From NCBI GenBank assembly GCA_015039315.1, contig WIDE01000118.1, positions 1-64,000 on the forward strand: a stretch of DNA of 64,000 bases, written 5' to 3'. The DNA comes from Clavulina sp. PMI_390. Lineage: Eukaryota; Basidiomycota; Agaricomycetes; Cantharellales; Hydnaceae. The notes below the pieces were generated by a model. The model was not told the DNA's origin. It saw only the letters and a program-made list of their open reading frames with translations, and did not search any database. Position numbers and translations under genes: made by a program. This document shows, in pieces, positions 13,360 to 26,021 of this stretch. Within the stretch, counting starts at the first letter, position 1. Each line of letters opens with the position of its first letter.

Positions 13360-13851
13360 TCAGACGAACGACCCAATCCGAGAAGGCTGTACGTCATGTC
13401 CATGCGCACAGCCGAGAGAGATTTTCAAACGCACCATGTTGGCTTCTTTCTCGCTGTTGATATTTGCAGCAGCACGCGCAGCAGGTGTGACGGAAATCAC
13501 CACGGGAGTGCTCGCGCTCTTGTTCTCGTTCACTGGGGTGGTAGTGGCCTGGGACTCTGGGCGATTTGATTTGAAGAGTATCCAGCCGATCACGATCGGA
13601 AGCGCAGCAGCAAGAAATAGGCTTTGTAGTGAGAGGATGATGGTGAACCCAAACAGCAATGGAGAGAACACGAAGAGCACAACGGAAAGTCCGAGGAGCT
13701 TGAGGAGAGAAGCAACCGTAAACAGCGACCTCGAGTTGTCTGACTCGGGCCCACCAGGAGGAGTCGAGCTCAGGCTGGACCCTACATTCGGGTTCGCATG
13801 TGCAAACTTGGAGGAAGCGAGTAATTGAGAAGGCTGTTTGGGGTGTAGCAT
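13360..13851 (-). CDS. Small protein with two predicted membrane helices, unknown
   Basis: A single uninterrupted frame of 163 residues from the ATG at 13851. The N-terminal 45 residues are Ser/Pro-rich. Two adjacent hydrophobic stretches follow (around GLSVVLFVFSPLLFGFTIIL and SLFLAAALPIVIGWILF), then a Thr/Ala-rich tail, suggesting a hairpin or two-pass membrane protein. The stop lies only 30 bases before the DCN1 start on the same strand, so the two genes either share a transcript or are very tightly packed. A GTGCGT donor-like site sits just after EKEANM, so the true C-terminus may be spliced. It could be a lipid-droplet or ER hairpin protein, but no family was recognised. Confidence 0.55.
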   Translation of the reverse strand: MLHPKQPSQLLASSKFAHANPNVGSSLSSTPPGGPESDNSRSLFTVASLLKLLGLSVVLFVFSPLLFGFTIILSLQSLFLAAALPIVIGWILFKSNRPESQATTTPVNENKSASTPVVISVTPAARAAANINSEKEANMVRLKISLGCAHGHDVQPSRIGSFV

Positions 13852-14051
13852 CACTCTACACGCTCGCTGGGAGCCTAACGCGCGGCATGGATGCGGCGAC
13901 GACTGTGACTTCCCACCATCCTAAAAGGAACGGAGCACAAACGGGACTCGGAGCACCAAGTATCAAAAAAAGAATGAATAATGCACAGGTGTAGGGATAT
14001 ATGCTAGTGGACTCGAGGCGATCGCCCAGGATTTCGTTTTCCCTTTATCGT

Positions 14052-15295
14052 TCATTCCTCCGCACCCCCAACCTCAATCCCTCCTACCCGGATGGTGATC
14101 TGATATGGAAACGGACTCAGCACCCCTGCCTTCCGGATCATGGGTACACACTGTCGCCCACGCTCCGAGTTGGTATGAGTCAGAATTGTGAGCAGGTGTT
14201 GATTTAGTTGTGCCGAAAGTGATGGATTAGGTGCTGTAGTCACTGCAGTGCGCGAGTCTGAGGAACATGTTAATGTAAATATGAATACGCCGCCATCGGC
14301 CTAGAAGGTCCCCAGACAGAACAGCCAAATACGTACCTCGATCGTGAAGTGGGTTCGCATCAATCTCAACATCTATAGTCCTGTCGAAGAATGATTACTA
14401 TCAGGCCCACCAAGTCAAGCGCAGAGACGTGAGACGAACCAGGTCTCCCATGGAACTTCTTCCTGCATGTCAAAAGCACGTATCAGCATCGACATTGGAC
14501 CCATTGTTATGGGGCGAAATGAGGGGACTGGACTTACGGCACCCGATGACCACCACGAGGACTTCTTGGGCTTCACATCCGAGAACGTCACCACAACCTG
14601 ATAAGAATATGGATACCAGGATGTAGATACCCAACCATGAATTGATTTATATAGATATTAGCAAAGAGCTTGGTCAGGTGAAGGTTGAAGTGTGAAGAAA
14701 ACATGACGTCGGGCAGGAAACGTACCTGTCCCCTTCGCCTTCCCATCTGTGGACTCCGCGCCCCTGCGCCTTCTACCTCCCGCGCAAAGAGATCTACTCG
14801 ATCCGTCACCAGGCGCTGCACCTCTGGATCCGCAACGCCAGGCTACACAGCACGCCGAACATTCCGCAATTGTCCATTCAGCCACCGCGTTCCATGGGCC
14901 GCACCAGAGCATCCCGACGCATGGTGATTGTTGAATTATCGTCGCGTCGCGAAACATCGAGTGGGTGAATGAATGAAAAGAGGAAAAGCGAAATTCATGA
15001 GGGCGTCAAGGGCGCTGTGGATTATCACATATGAAAGCACTCAGACTGAGTAACTCACCACGCTGACATCTCCGACCTCCACCGTCAAAGGGATAACGTT
15101 ACCCAACAACCGATGAAACAAAATAGCATGCAGTAGGCCTCGGAGAGCATCTTTCATGCTCGGACGGTCTACGTTCTACGCTTCGGACAACAATTGCAAG
15201 TCCGTCAACTATGTACGAAAAATCCATCCCATTGAGTGAGCAAAACGCACGAGCTTTAGGTCCACGGCGACGGGCGTGTCAGTGGACGCCTGCAT
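14052..15295 (-). CDS. ATG101: Autophagy-related protein 101
   Basis: HORMA-fold subunit of the ATG1/ULK1 initiation complex; it partners ATG13 at the phagophore assembly site. Seven exons join in phase: 15295-15251, 15175-15059, 14842-14726, 14597-14538, 14462-14440 (23 nt), 14380-14337 and 14257-14052, giving 203 residues, near the family's usual length. Diagnostic pieces are LRGLLHAILFHRLLGNVIPL (the ATG101 N-terminal helix), VADPEVQRLVTDRVDLF, the EEVPWETW motif matching the conserved E-x-x-P-W-E-x-W of ATG101, and the C-terminal ILTHTNSERGRQCVPMI followed by SPFPYQI. The fourth exon carries KPKKSSWW, equivalent to the KK-W segment of animal ATG101. The start is the only ATG giving a phase-0 join at CTC/GTGCGT. 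Since yeast-type Atg29/Atg31 is normally absent where ATG101 is present, this fits a basidiomycete. Confidence 0.93.
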
Positions 15296-15718
15296 ATCGT
15301 CCAAGTCTGAGCCTCAATGGGTGAAGACTGAAGTGATAATTATGGTGCTTATAATCGGCGGAGATGGGAGTCCTCTGGAGGAGACCTGGCTCGTGTACAG
15401 CAATACATCGTGTGCTGCTTGTTTGGTTGAACTATGGTGACTCAAACAACGAACCGAACAGGATGAAGATTACAGTGATAAATAATATAACAAAGAGTAC
15501 AACATTTGCGAAATGGGTGCATACTACACAAACAACAGGCTTCATGGAAGCGGTATCAACAATCTGTGAAACCGAGGCAGGAAGAAAAACGACAACAACT
15601 ACATGTGGCCAAGGGACTGTGGGGGAGTTTTTTACACAGTCTGTTACAATAGTAGAGAGATGGGGTGATGAGTACCATAGAACAACATAAAACCATGAAT
15701 GAGGAAAAGTCGGTCAGC
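15296..15718. other. Intergenic: ATG101 promoter and TFC3 3' UTR
   Basis: 423 AT-richer bases between two minus-strand genes. No coding signal was seen. Confidence 0.45.
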
Positions 15719-18700
15719 TCAGTGATGAACATGCCACCAGCTCGCATCTTCGACCGCAAACCAATACACGTGCGAGCTCTCCGTTTTGTTGGTCATACCC
15801 AGCACCAGGTCTGCCGGGTATTGAGAAGCCTCAAGCGCCTCGTCAACAACGCGGCGAACAAAACCTTCAGAGCGAAGATAATCAAGGAGTTCCAGCACCT
15901 CAGGCCGATCAAAGATATCCTTGAGGCGGAACACGAGCTCAATCTGTGGAACAATGTAGAGCAGTTAGCAAAAGCTAGCATTCAGGAGCAGAAGAAAGGA
16001 AATGACCATAGAAAAGTACTGACCTCTGAGATGCCCGGCCGAACAACCACATTGCTCAAAACAGCCGCCAAACCATCTCTCCAGATCTTTGGCATGAAGT
16101 TTCCATGGATGTCGCGCCAGCGTCTAGGGAGAACCGCTAAAGCGTTCACGGTCTCGTCTTCATCGCCTATCATAACTGCCTTTTCCTCCTCGGCCACATC
16201 AGCCGCCCCCATCGTGAGGTCATCGTTGGGCGGCCCATCCACGTCGTCATCACCCTCCGCGTCGCCTTCCGCATCAGACCCCGTATCTGCACGGGAGTTA
16301 TCATCGCCAAGCTGTTGTTTTCCATGCAGCTGTGAAGATTTAGCTTTCCCTTGATGGACGCTCAAATTTTGCTTCCTTGGTGCGTCAGTAGGTGCGACTT
16401 CCTGCTTCCTTACATCAGTTGCATGAGGATGGATCCTGGCCGACCAATGGCGCATGTGAGCAGCAGCGACAATGCGTGGCGTGTTGGTCCAGGTCAGGGA
16501 AAAGACGAGTGGAATGGAAGCACTGTTGAGCACGTTGTTGGCACGGTGGAGCTCGTTATGTTGTAGACCTGTGGCAGCCTAAAGGCGCGCATTGCGATTA
16601 GCAAACCAGGCGACCATCGTGGAAGGCTATCGTACCATGAGTTCATCAATCGTGCATCCTTTTTCTATCGAAGCAACCACAGTGCTGAGCGTGTTCATAA
16701 TGTTCGCTCGTTCGTTCAAGGTCAGTTTGGCCACGGCCAACGCCAAAGACTCCTCAAGACAGGCTGCGCAGTCAACAACCCTTCCAATGGTTACCTCAGA
16801 AGTTCTTCCACATGCAGCAGGAAGGTTAGAGGTCGTTTGGCCATGGATATATGAATTGGGAGATGTGGTGAGGGAGGCTACGTCCGGTGTCGGGAGGGAA
16901 GTTGCGGCAGATGAAGGTGAATCGATCGGGAAAGAGCTCGAAATTGCGGCAGATTTCAATTGGAAAGAGAGCGAGCATTCAATATTTTCATCGACTATAA
17001 TGATGAAAGGAGCGTCAATGTTATGACAATTCATCACATTGTCATTGTGCAACAACGAACCAATCTTCTTGCTATTGTCCTTGACTGCCACCTTCAACTC
17101 CTTGATTGGAGGGATATCAATAGTAGCCGTGACCTGAATATGTCGTTAGCCTAGTGACGAACGACGGGTAATCACGCTGACCTTATTATCGGACAGCAGA
17201 CACAAGAGCGGTAAGACAGAGCCATCCGAACCGATCTGCGGCCAAGTTATGGGGTCCACTGAAGCAAATAAATCTTCCTCGAACGATTCGGCATCTTGGT
17301 AGAGGGTTTTGGGGTAAATGCCAAGCACGGCCTGCGCTTGTCTATGAGATGGAGACGAGTTGATACACGGGTATCAGAAGAAAAGTTCGAGCCACGACAT
17401 TTTACTTACGCTTCGTGATACCGGAACCCTCGCCCAGGCCGCTTCTTATCAGCATGAGCAATAAACGTCGGGCGGAGCTGGGCATGAGCGATCTCGATCG
17501 TTTGATTCTCGATACCAGCCATAAGAGCTTCAGCTGCGGCGATATCATGATTTTTTTCCTCCGTTGAGACAATCATCTACAGAAAAATATACTTCAGTCA
17601 TACAAGACAAAATATGGCACCGAATGGCAGTGAGTACCTTGAACATAGCTTTGACTTTACCAAGCTCGTCGCTCATTTCCATGGTGGAGAATACTGGGTC
17701 GTTCGACAAGGTGAACGCTTCATCACCAAAAGCAGTTTCCCTTTGTTCATCAGCAGTGTGCGAGGAGGAAAGAAATTGGTATCGAGGCTCCTCAAGGGAG
17801 GGTTGTTCAACGATGTCGAAGTGGGCGATGAGTTCAGAAATTGTTGGGGGCAAAAATCCTGCTACGTCTTCACCACGTCGCCTACGAGGATAGGAATCAG
17901 CTGTTCAGTGTCATTAGTTCCGTAGTACTTCAGAGAGACGCTCACAGAGCAGCTTTATCAGTGTTATCGCGTAGGAAGATGATGTGTTCGGCAAGATCAA
18001 AACCGCGTAGGTCAGAAGGATTTTTATCCTTCAACAAGGCGGTCCCTCGATGTTCTCGCCAAAGAACACGCCAAGCGTTCTCTAGTCGGTGGATATAGCC
18101 AGCTAATGAAGTCGATACACGCGCAAACCGATTGCGAACCCCATTACGATCTAATCCGGGGAAAACTTGACGAATAGACTCGAGGTCGACTTTTTGCTTC
18201 GTATCTTGAGCACGGACGCGGACGATGACCATAGAATCGATGCATAGCTCGTCATATTCGTCATTCCATTTAAATCTCTTACGCCGAGAGGCTGGTTCAG
18301 CTTGCTCATCATCTACCATAGCATGTACTTGAGTCAGAAAGGAATTAGGCAAGTGCTGCACACCACCACTCACTGGCATTACCGCTTTCCTTCTTCTTGG
18401 CTCTACGCTTTCGTATCTCTGGGCGAGCGTCCTGATCGTTGATGAGGTCGTAAACGGATTTGCCACCCGAAGTAACCGGTAATCGGCTAGCAGGGGCAGG
18501 AGCTGTCGAAGACTTCACCGACCTGAGTTTCGAGAACTTTTTGCCTTTGTTAATGAACTCGACTGGAAGAGCGCCAAGCTTTTCGTGCTGGCTCAACCCA
18601 AGAACATCACGTATCTTGGTGTTAACCTTGTCAATAGAGAAGTTCTTCGCTAGCCGACCCCCAGAGTTTTCGAACTCCAGACGGAGTGGAGTGAGCTTGA

Positions 18701-21700
18701 CTTTCAAATCATCGCCGACCTCAGTGGGGAGTACAGCTTTGAGTATATTTTCCCAGTCCTGCGCGAGGCGCAAGCGCAACTCCTGAGCCTTGCGAGAGAC
18801 CGCAACAGCAGCATTTGCTGATCGCTCGGCTTCAAGGCGGGCTTTATCCTGCTTCGCTTTGATGCGATGCATCGCTCCTTTGTTGGATCTGATCTTTTGT
18901 TCAACAAAGCGACGCATTACTCCACGAGGAGCCCCTGTTACATAGTCGTGCTGCTGCATCTGCTCCTCATCGCTGAAATCGAGCTCGCCGCTTAAAGGAT
19001 CCATACGGCCCAGCAGGTATTCTTTCTGATAATGCGATAGAGTGTACTCGCTCTCCCATGCGCGCGCTTGCGTAATAGAACGAGAAACTTCGATATTGGT
19101 GAGGACCTTCGAAGGATTCGTGGTTGTTGCAGGAGCCAGTGGATCCAACGCGGCTGCCTTGAGCTTGTTCCAGTAGGCTGAACGATCAGCGAAGCTTGTA
19201 AGTGGCATCATTATAACGAGCTCTGGTGCTGTAGATTGGTGGAATTGATAAAGTGGAGCCTGTTCGTTGAGAAAGCAGTACGTGGGCAAGACGTGAGGGG
19301 GGGCGCGAGTCAGTTGAAGATCACCGTGTACATGGTGGGGGGCCATATCGCCATCTACTTCGAGTAAAGGGACGATGACATCAAGTGCAACCAGAATATC
19401 TATCACATCTCGAAATTTCTTCTTGTCGCGAGAAGTCCCGATATCGAGTTCTTGGAATAGAGATTTTGGGATTTCTCGAACAGGAGTCCAGCGATGCTCA
19501 TCAACATCAAGATAATGCGAGAGTGATTCGTGGTATGTTGCGAATGGAATTTGTGCGCAGTAACTGCCGAAAGGTAGATCCTCCCACAAGTAGCTTGTGC
19601 GGAATAGCTGAGTCGAAAGCAGGTGCGGAGATGTGGGGATGGCCTGCTCCATCGCGTTTGCAACCATCAGATGAAGCTCTCGGGCACGAGCAAATCGCCC
19701 GGTCATGAATCCAGCATACTGGAGTAAGAAACGAGGCTCGGAAATGATCCACGCACGCTGTTCACTTGGATCGGTGATATCAGCGAATGCCGTGCTTTCA
19801 AGCGGATGGCGTTGTGTGAGAAGGGTAGAAGCCTTGCTATGTTTTGTTCCAGGCCGCTTTTCGAACGCGATCTCCTCGCCTAGCCTGGGAAGTTTGACAG
19901 GACGAAAAGCTACAAGTCCTTGTTTTTGGCTATCGATAAATTCCTCGAGATTCCTCTGCTCGACGCCGGGGAGCGAGTAGATGACGCCAGGCTTCTGGAT
20001 TCCATTCGCTGTGCGAGCATTGAAGCTGGTCTTATTGACGCGTCCTTTTGCGTGAAGAGCTTCAAAAGTTGCACGCATAGTACGTCGATCAGAGCTAGTA
20101 TCTGGAGGACCACTGGCGGGTTTACCCTCGCTATGAAGTTGGGTAAGCAAGGCCAGGTGTTTTGCGGGGAAGTCTGGGCCTGAAGTATACGCCATGCCGC
20201 CGCTCGACTCGAGGATTTCGATGAATTCTGACTGGCGCAACATGTTGGCAAGGGTAATTTTCTTGGCTACAATTAGACCATATGAGTAAATGGAGTTTTT
20301 TTGACGAGAGAGTACCCACAAGTAGGCACTGGTTTATCGGCGCGTTGAATGCCACTGATCGCCGAGCCCTGAGGAAGCAATGAATATATGAACAGAATGT
20401 CAAATGTTCCGGGCACCTACTGGCGGATTCGAAGATTTATCAAACTCATGCCCTTCAATTTCATCAGACACGGTGCTCTCCGATAGCAACTTGCTGGTCA
20501 TTACGTTTGGACGCTTGGTAGTAACCCGCTGGTTTGTGAAAGAGTGATCAGGAGAAGAATCGTTCCGCTTCGTCGGGATGGAAGGTGCGAGAGAAACTGC
20601 AGAGACTCGATCAGCCTGAGTGACAGGATCCTTGGACGAAGATGATGGGGGCGGCATAGCCGACTTGCTGGAGTTCCCATTTTTACGCCGTGGAGTTTGG
20701 GTTTGTGGTTTATGACGAACAATATCAACATCAGCCCATGACATATCCATATCGACATCGGCATCGAGTCGATCATCATCAAGGAGCCTCGAGTCGGCAA
20801 TTGGGGAATGGGTCGAGGCTACGACAACGGTATGATGAGTCGGCATCATCAGAGGCGGGTCGGAAGGGGCATTATTGACCGAGGAGGCCGCGGGAGTTGA
20901 AGTTATTGGTTTTGTGGGAAGTGGCACCGTTTCGAGGGGCCGGCTTTGCTCCTTTGGTTGATCGTCAGGATGAGGCTCGGCTGCAGCAGGTTGCGATCTA
21001 ACGCTACCCTTGTTTCCAGAACCACCACCTTCATGGGAGGCTGTCTTTATATGACCATTGTACCGTTGGCCAAGCTCGGTGGAGGTAGTAGTCATATAGA
21101 TAGGCCCGACTGCCCCGGGCTCAGGTTGGGCTTTACGGGGACGTCCTCGTTTACGGGGAGTGGGGGCGCCGTTGCGAGTTGCCGCAGCGACAGAGGCTGC
21201 AGTGGATGGCATCTCAGGCGCCGCTATTTCTTTCCCAGCTTCTTCCACAACGCCTCGAAAAGCGTCTGACTGGGGTTCCACTTGGGTGAGATACTCTTCT
21301 CCCATCTTATCTTGTGGAGCTGCATCGTTCAGCTCGGATTTGCGGGGGCGGCTGCGTTTCTTGGGCGGTGCTTCTTCCTCAGCTTCTTCTTCCGGGAGTG
21401 GGTGCTTCTTTGGTCGCCCGAGTTTCTTGGGTGCAGCGTCAGCATCAGGGACAGGGTGTTTGGGAGGTCTGCCTCGTTTTTTTGGAGTGGGAGGGATACC
21501 AGCAGGGGCATCGGGTTGATGGTCAGCGTCCCCAGAGGGATCGAGTTCATTCGATGGCTCCAGTTGAGGCACTGAAACGGTGGTTTTACGAGGCCGACCA
21601 CGCTTCTTGGGCGATGACACACCTTCGCCTTCTGGGACAGATTTACGAGGACGTCCACGCTTTTTCGGAGGTGCGTCAGGATCAGAAATTGGATTTTTGC

Positions 21701-23826
21701 GGGGACGTCCGCGCTTTCGCGGAACGTGTTCACCTCCGGCAGCGAGTGCAGCAAGACGACGGGCTCGTGCTTTCTTTCCACCTTTAGTCTCTTCGGAGTA
21801 AAGCGTGTCATACTCGTCAACAATCTTGGTGAGTGAATCACGCTCGTGGTCGTAGAAATCTTCAACCTCGTAGAGCCTAAAGCCGCCGACATCGTCGAGG
21901 TTGAGTTTTAGGAGCTCTCTTTGATCCTCGTCAGCAAGTTCGAGAATTTTAGGGTTGGTGAAGTGAAGATGCAGATTAGGGACCGTCCAAAAGGTGTGAC
22001 GACGCTCACGCCCATAATGGCCGAGATCACCGATGATTTTTGTGTTCATGAGGTGTTTAGGAGGGGCAGAGGCGGTGAAGGTTTCAAGGTAATGCTCGAT
22101 AGTACGCTTGTCGAGATTACCAAGCTCGTCCGCCAATCGCTTCATCAAGACGAAATGAACATTAGAGATACTAGTTCCCAGTGGGGCTCAGAGTTTCACT
22201 TACGTTGATGGTGCTTCCTCCCTTCCCAGCCGCTTGAACACAGTCGACCACTTGTTTCTGGACGGTAGCATTCCAGAATGGCATTTGGGATGGAGACGGA
22301 TCTACGGTAGTTTGTGTGTATGTGTGTGGGAGGGTGGGGGGGTATTGTGTGAATTGATGCAACAATCTAGGGAGCATAAGAAGATTCTGACCTTGAACCG
22401 ATACCGGAATCTGATGCACTGTTGGTACTTCTGATAGAAGGCGTAGACAATTCGTATTACCCCTCGCACGAGGGACTATAATCTTTTGCCACAGACCCTC
22501 ACGAACGCCCTCTTTGATACGAAGGTGAAAGAAGCGTCGATGCTGTTTGGTTGGATGGTGACAACCCTGAGGCAACAACGAGCTCGTCAGCGAAGGAGAC
22601 AATGAAAGGAAAGAAGAAAAACGTACGATAGCAATGATGATGTTACTGTATCGATGCGTCCAGTTTTCACAATGTTTTAGGAGCTTGATGACCCGTGCTC
22701 GAACGAGTGGAGCACTTGATAAAAATCTTCCATCAACTGGCTCAAAGTCCAACTGGAGAGCCTCTCTCTGTGCATCCTCCTTGTTCAGCTCGCCAGATTC
22801 GTCCTGGGATGGTTCTGATTCTGTCACATCCGGGGCGTCCATGTCGTCTTCACCACCCTCTTCATCGTGGTCATCGAGGTCGAGGGTCTGTGAGGTGTTT
22901 GGTTCACCACGCTGGCCCTCTGACGCAACTGCAAGTTCCTCAGCGTGAATTCTTTGCCACGAGGTGCTCCTCTCCCAAAAATGGCGCAGGACAGCAGTGT
23001 TTTTGGAATGACCACCAGTCTGGATTTTGAGCCTGTGAAAGCGTATGTGAGTGCCGTAGTAAGGAGAAGGAATGACTCAAAGTGCTGACGCTAGATTGAG
23101 ATCGACAAGGCTTTTCAGGAGATAAAAGACGGTTCCAGACGAATAACCAGTGAGTTTGGTGATGTCGTCGACGGGAAGACCACGCTCACGAGCGCGGGAA
23201 ATGATTTGAAGTGCTGTATAGGCCATATCGGACAGTTTGGAAGGCTAGAAGACGTTTTTGAGATTGAGAATACGGATAATATCGCAACCACAGCAATGGG
23301 GGACGCACTTGAACATGAGAGCCTGTCAGGGACTGGAAGATGATCTCGCGTGTTGTGGCGACGTGGAGGTCTTCTCCATAAATCTCAACAAGCTCGGTCC
23401 AAGAACGGGTATTTTCACCATCCTCGAGGGGTTCTAGTTCATCCCTTTTAGCGGAATCATTTTTTGAGCTGCCCTTCCCAGCTTTTGGTGCAATCCAGAC
23501 ATCGCGGGCGCCGTGGGGTTTGAGGCCGATCCGTACATTTGGTGACTGAATGAAAACATTCCAAAGATAGCAGAGATAGTCGTCATCGAGAAGTTGGGGT
23601 TCGGTTGTGGGGTCGATTGCGTAAAAGCTTTGAACGATTTCAGGCCATTGAGTGATGCTGCATCCTAGAAAATCGTGCGAAAAAGCCGGGAGAAAAAGAC
23701 GACGAGCCGAAGGATCGATCCATTGTTTGTACATTCGCGCCATTGACGAGGTTCAGAGCATGTATCCTCACCTAAATCGCCCTCAAAGGAGAGCTCTTTG
23801 ACGCAGTGGCCCAGTAGCTGTTCCAT
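15719..23826 (-). CDS. TFC3: TFIIIC B-block binding subunit (TFC3/tau138 type) with AT-hooks
   Basis: Recognises the B box of tRNA genes as part of TFIIIC, in the nucleus. A very long multi-exon gene, roughly 1,800-1,900 residues. The start is MEQLLGHCVKELSFEGDL at 23826, followed directly by a GTGAGG donor. Seen in order: an N-terminal segment with WPEIVQSFYAIDP and LVEIYGEDLHVATT; the B-block winged helix (ERGLPVDDITKLTGYSSGTV, about 23200-23100); an acidic linker; a second winged-helix-like part (QHRRFFHLRIKEGVREGL); KRLADELGNLDKRTIEHYLE; then a disordered section with seven AT-hook-like RGRP motifs (21790-21140); a long central exon pair (20321-18345); an extended winged-helix region (VFPGLDRNGVRNRFARVS); and a C-terminal part ending WWHVHH. 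The PRRWRDIHG and IDELM segments match the C-terminal half of fungal tau138 proteins. Internal exon ends are approximate. Confidence 0.9.
21140..21795 (-). other. AT-hook array within TFC3
   Basis: On the minus strand this stretch encodes seven copies of a basic Arg-Gly-Arg-Pro type motif separated by 12-30 acidic or Pro-rich residues: KKRGRPRKNP, KKRGRPRKSV, KKRGRPRKTT, KKRGRPPKHP, KKLGRPKKHP, KKRSRPRKSE and, after a longer gap, RKRGRPRKAQ. Two are degenerate (LGRP, RSRP). AT-hooks bind the minor groove of AT-rich DNA. The nucleotide sequence is itself repetitive here. Confidence 0.85.
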
Positions 23827-24114
23827 GACGAGCCTGTGCGCGAGTCATTCCATGAACAAGCGCGAAAAGACGACAAGAGAAAGTCAGCATTCGAGGAATC
23901 GAACGCGTCGCTCGTAGGCCGATCGTCGTACCAAGGCCAAATATAGCAAGAGCGGGTGGGCCCAGCGGGCGCGGGAGGCGCTAGAAGGACGCAGAACTTG
24001 GCCACCAACGAAAGAGTGAGACAGTCACGTGCTGCATATCTCGGCTCCGGAACCGGCAATTCAGCTCCCAACACTGTTGTCGTCGGCCTCGGACTGGGTC
24101 TCCAGTTTCCATCG
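23827..24114. promoter_or_regulatory. Bidirectional promoter between TFC3 and pantothenate synthetase
   Basis: The two start codons face away from each other across 288 bases, so both promoters must lie here (or overlap the 5' ends). No clear TATA box was seen, as is usual for housekeeping genes. Confidence 0.6.
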
Positions 24115-25413
24115 ATGCTCCTAGAGGGCATTCGACGCTCTTATTTTCGTCTCCAGCCACTTGTGCCCACCCTTCGATCGTCCATGAGCTCGTCCTCCCA
24201 GCTCCCAGTCTTGGCCTCAGTGGATGCAGTCCGAGCATGGCGCCAACGCCAAGTGGGACGGAGCATCGGTTTCGTGCCAACAATGGGGGCATTGCATGGT
24301 AGAGCTTCCATTCAAGCTTGCTATCCTCTGTCTCCTATATCTTACTCGAGTTGATGCAGATGGGCATATCGACCTCGGTGAGAATGCTGCTGTCAACTGG
24401 GCGCATCATCCATTTTGGCTCAAGATCAATATTCTCTGAAAAGTGCGAAAGTCCTTATCCCAAAACAACACAACTGTTTTGTCTATATTTGTCAACCCTG
24501 CTCAGTTTGCTCCTCACGAGGATTATGGGACTTATCCAAAAACGTTCGACACCGATATGGCGCGATTTCGCCAGGTGCTTTCGGAATTCTCGCCGTACCC
24601 CGATGCTGTCGTTTTCTTGCCAAGCGTGAAGGACATGTACCCCTCTGGGATCGTCCAGAATGTAGCTGACCAAAAGGGTACATTTATCGAAGTGAAAGGC
24701 TACAGCCACCAAATGGAAGGCCAAACTCGGCCCACATTCTTTCGAGGGGTGGCCACGGTATGAGAGTCGCTATTTCACCTGTTATTTATCTCCTCAGACT
24801 ACTTCCTCCCTACTAGATCGTCACCAAACTGTTCAATGTGGTAGAGGTGAGTATCTGGCGTAATGTTCTCATCCATCTCTCTCATTTCGCTTCTGCTTGA
24901 TAGCCTACAAGAGCTTACTTTGGCCAAAAAGACATTCAACAGGCCCTCATTCTGCGCCGCCTTACACAAGACCTGCTGATATCTCACCCACTTCCCTCCA
25001 ATCTTATCGTCGTCCCAACTCATCGCGACAGCGATGGCCTCGCCCTTTCCTCCCGAAACGCCTACCTCACTCCAACCGAGAGACAATACGCCACGACGCT
25101 GTTCAATGCTCTCAAGGTTGTGGAGAACGCATGGAGCTCGGGTTCTTCGCGAGAAGCTGCCGTAGAAGAGGCGACTTCATTCGTGGCCAAACGTGCTGCC
25201 GAAGCCAGCCAAGCAACGACGGGAACGGCTGAGCTACGACTGGACTACATCGCCCTGACGGATCCAGAGACCTTTGAGCCTATCGCCGAAATTGACGTCT
25301 CCTCAAGATCAACGCGACCAGTAATCCTGAGTGGTGCACTCTTTGTGGGGAAAACAAGGCTGATCGACAATTTCATCCTTGGTGATGTGAACGCAGTTCT
25401 TGGAGGACCATAG
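24115..25413 (+). CDS. PAN6: Pantothenate synthetase (pantoate-beta-alanine ligase)
   Basis: Condenses D-pantoate with beta-alanine using ATP, the last step of vitamin B5 synthesis before coenzyme A. Five exons fit in phase: 24115-24298, 24360-24377 (18 nt), 24444-24757, 24817-24846 (30 nt) and 24904-25413, giving 351 residues. The family signature runs through: GFVPTMGALH then GHIDLVRKS (HIGH-like ATP site), FVNPAQFAPHEDYGTYP, KLFNVVEPTRAYFGQKDIQQ (pantoate/ATP site, split by a tiny exon) and LALSSRNAYLT. The first ATG adds a basic N-terminus that could be a mitochondrial presequence; the second Met at 24184 would give 328 residues and a cytosolic enzyme. I chose the first because it is upstream in frame, with moderate certainty. 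Confidence 0.93.
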
Positions 25414-26021
25414 AACCTCGCAGTGAAGGGACTGGTGACGCCATAATTGTTAGACTGTAGAACATTCATCTAGCGTGGTGGTAGCAATGTGCGTTGTATC
25501 TGATAAATGCATACAATGAAGCCAAATAGCGTAGTGAGATAATCCCTGAGCAATAGTGTCGTAGTGCTCTTTCGATTCGGCGCCCACGAGTTCTGCCTCT
25601 TCTGCCTAACGCAGTCGTGTATAGCAGAGATTGTTCAGAGCACAGGCGTCATAGTGGGACGCGGTCGGGATTCCTCAGTCTACCGCCTACTTCTTTGACC
25701 TCAAGAATCGTATGAGACTAGGGGCATCAGCAAATACCCTCGGACCCTTTGTTTGGACCGTTTGGACCGTTTTAGAGGGCCAAACGGGCCAAACTCCAAA
25801 CGGATCAATTCAGTCCAAGCAAAGGGTACCCGTTTCAGACACGAAAACACGTCAAACAGGCTGAGAAAGCGGCCGACTTTTTCTGATGTAGACAGAAATC
25901 ATGATAACGGGTACATCATAGATTTGTAAAATGTTACAAGGCAAGAGATATAATCTACAGGGTCGATAGAGAATGAAAAACATAACTAGTGGTACAACAA
26001 AAGATCTCGCCATCTGGTCAT
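25414..26021. other. Intergenic between convergent genes, contains a foldback element
   Basis: 3' flanks of pantothenate synthetase and of the minus-strand gene ending at 26022. No coding frame is supported. The notable content is the nested inverted repeat near 25744-25829, listed separately. Confidence 0.45.
25744..25829. repeat. Nested inverted repeat (foldback, MITE-like)
   Basis: An inner pair of 15-base arms at 25751-25765 and 25780-25794 (gtttggaccgtttgg against ccaaacgggccaaac) is complementary except for one position. An outer pair also matches: accctttgtttggac on the left against gtccaagcaaagggt on the right, one mismatch. The whole could fold as a long imperfect hairpin. It carries no gene. 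It may be the remnant of a miniature inverted-repeat element or a strong RNA hairpin in a 3' UTR. Confidence 0.5.
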
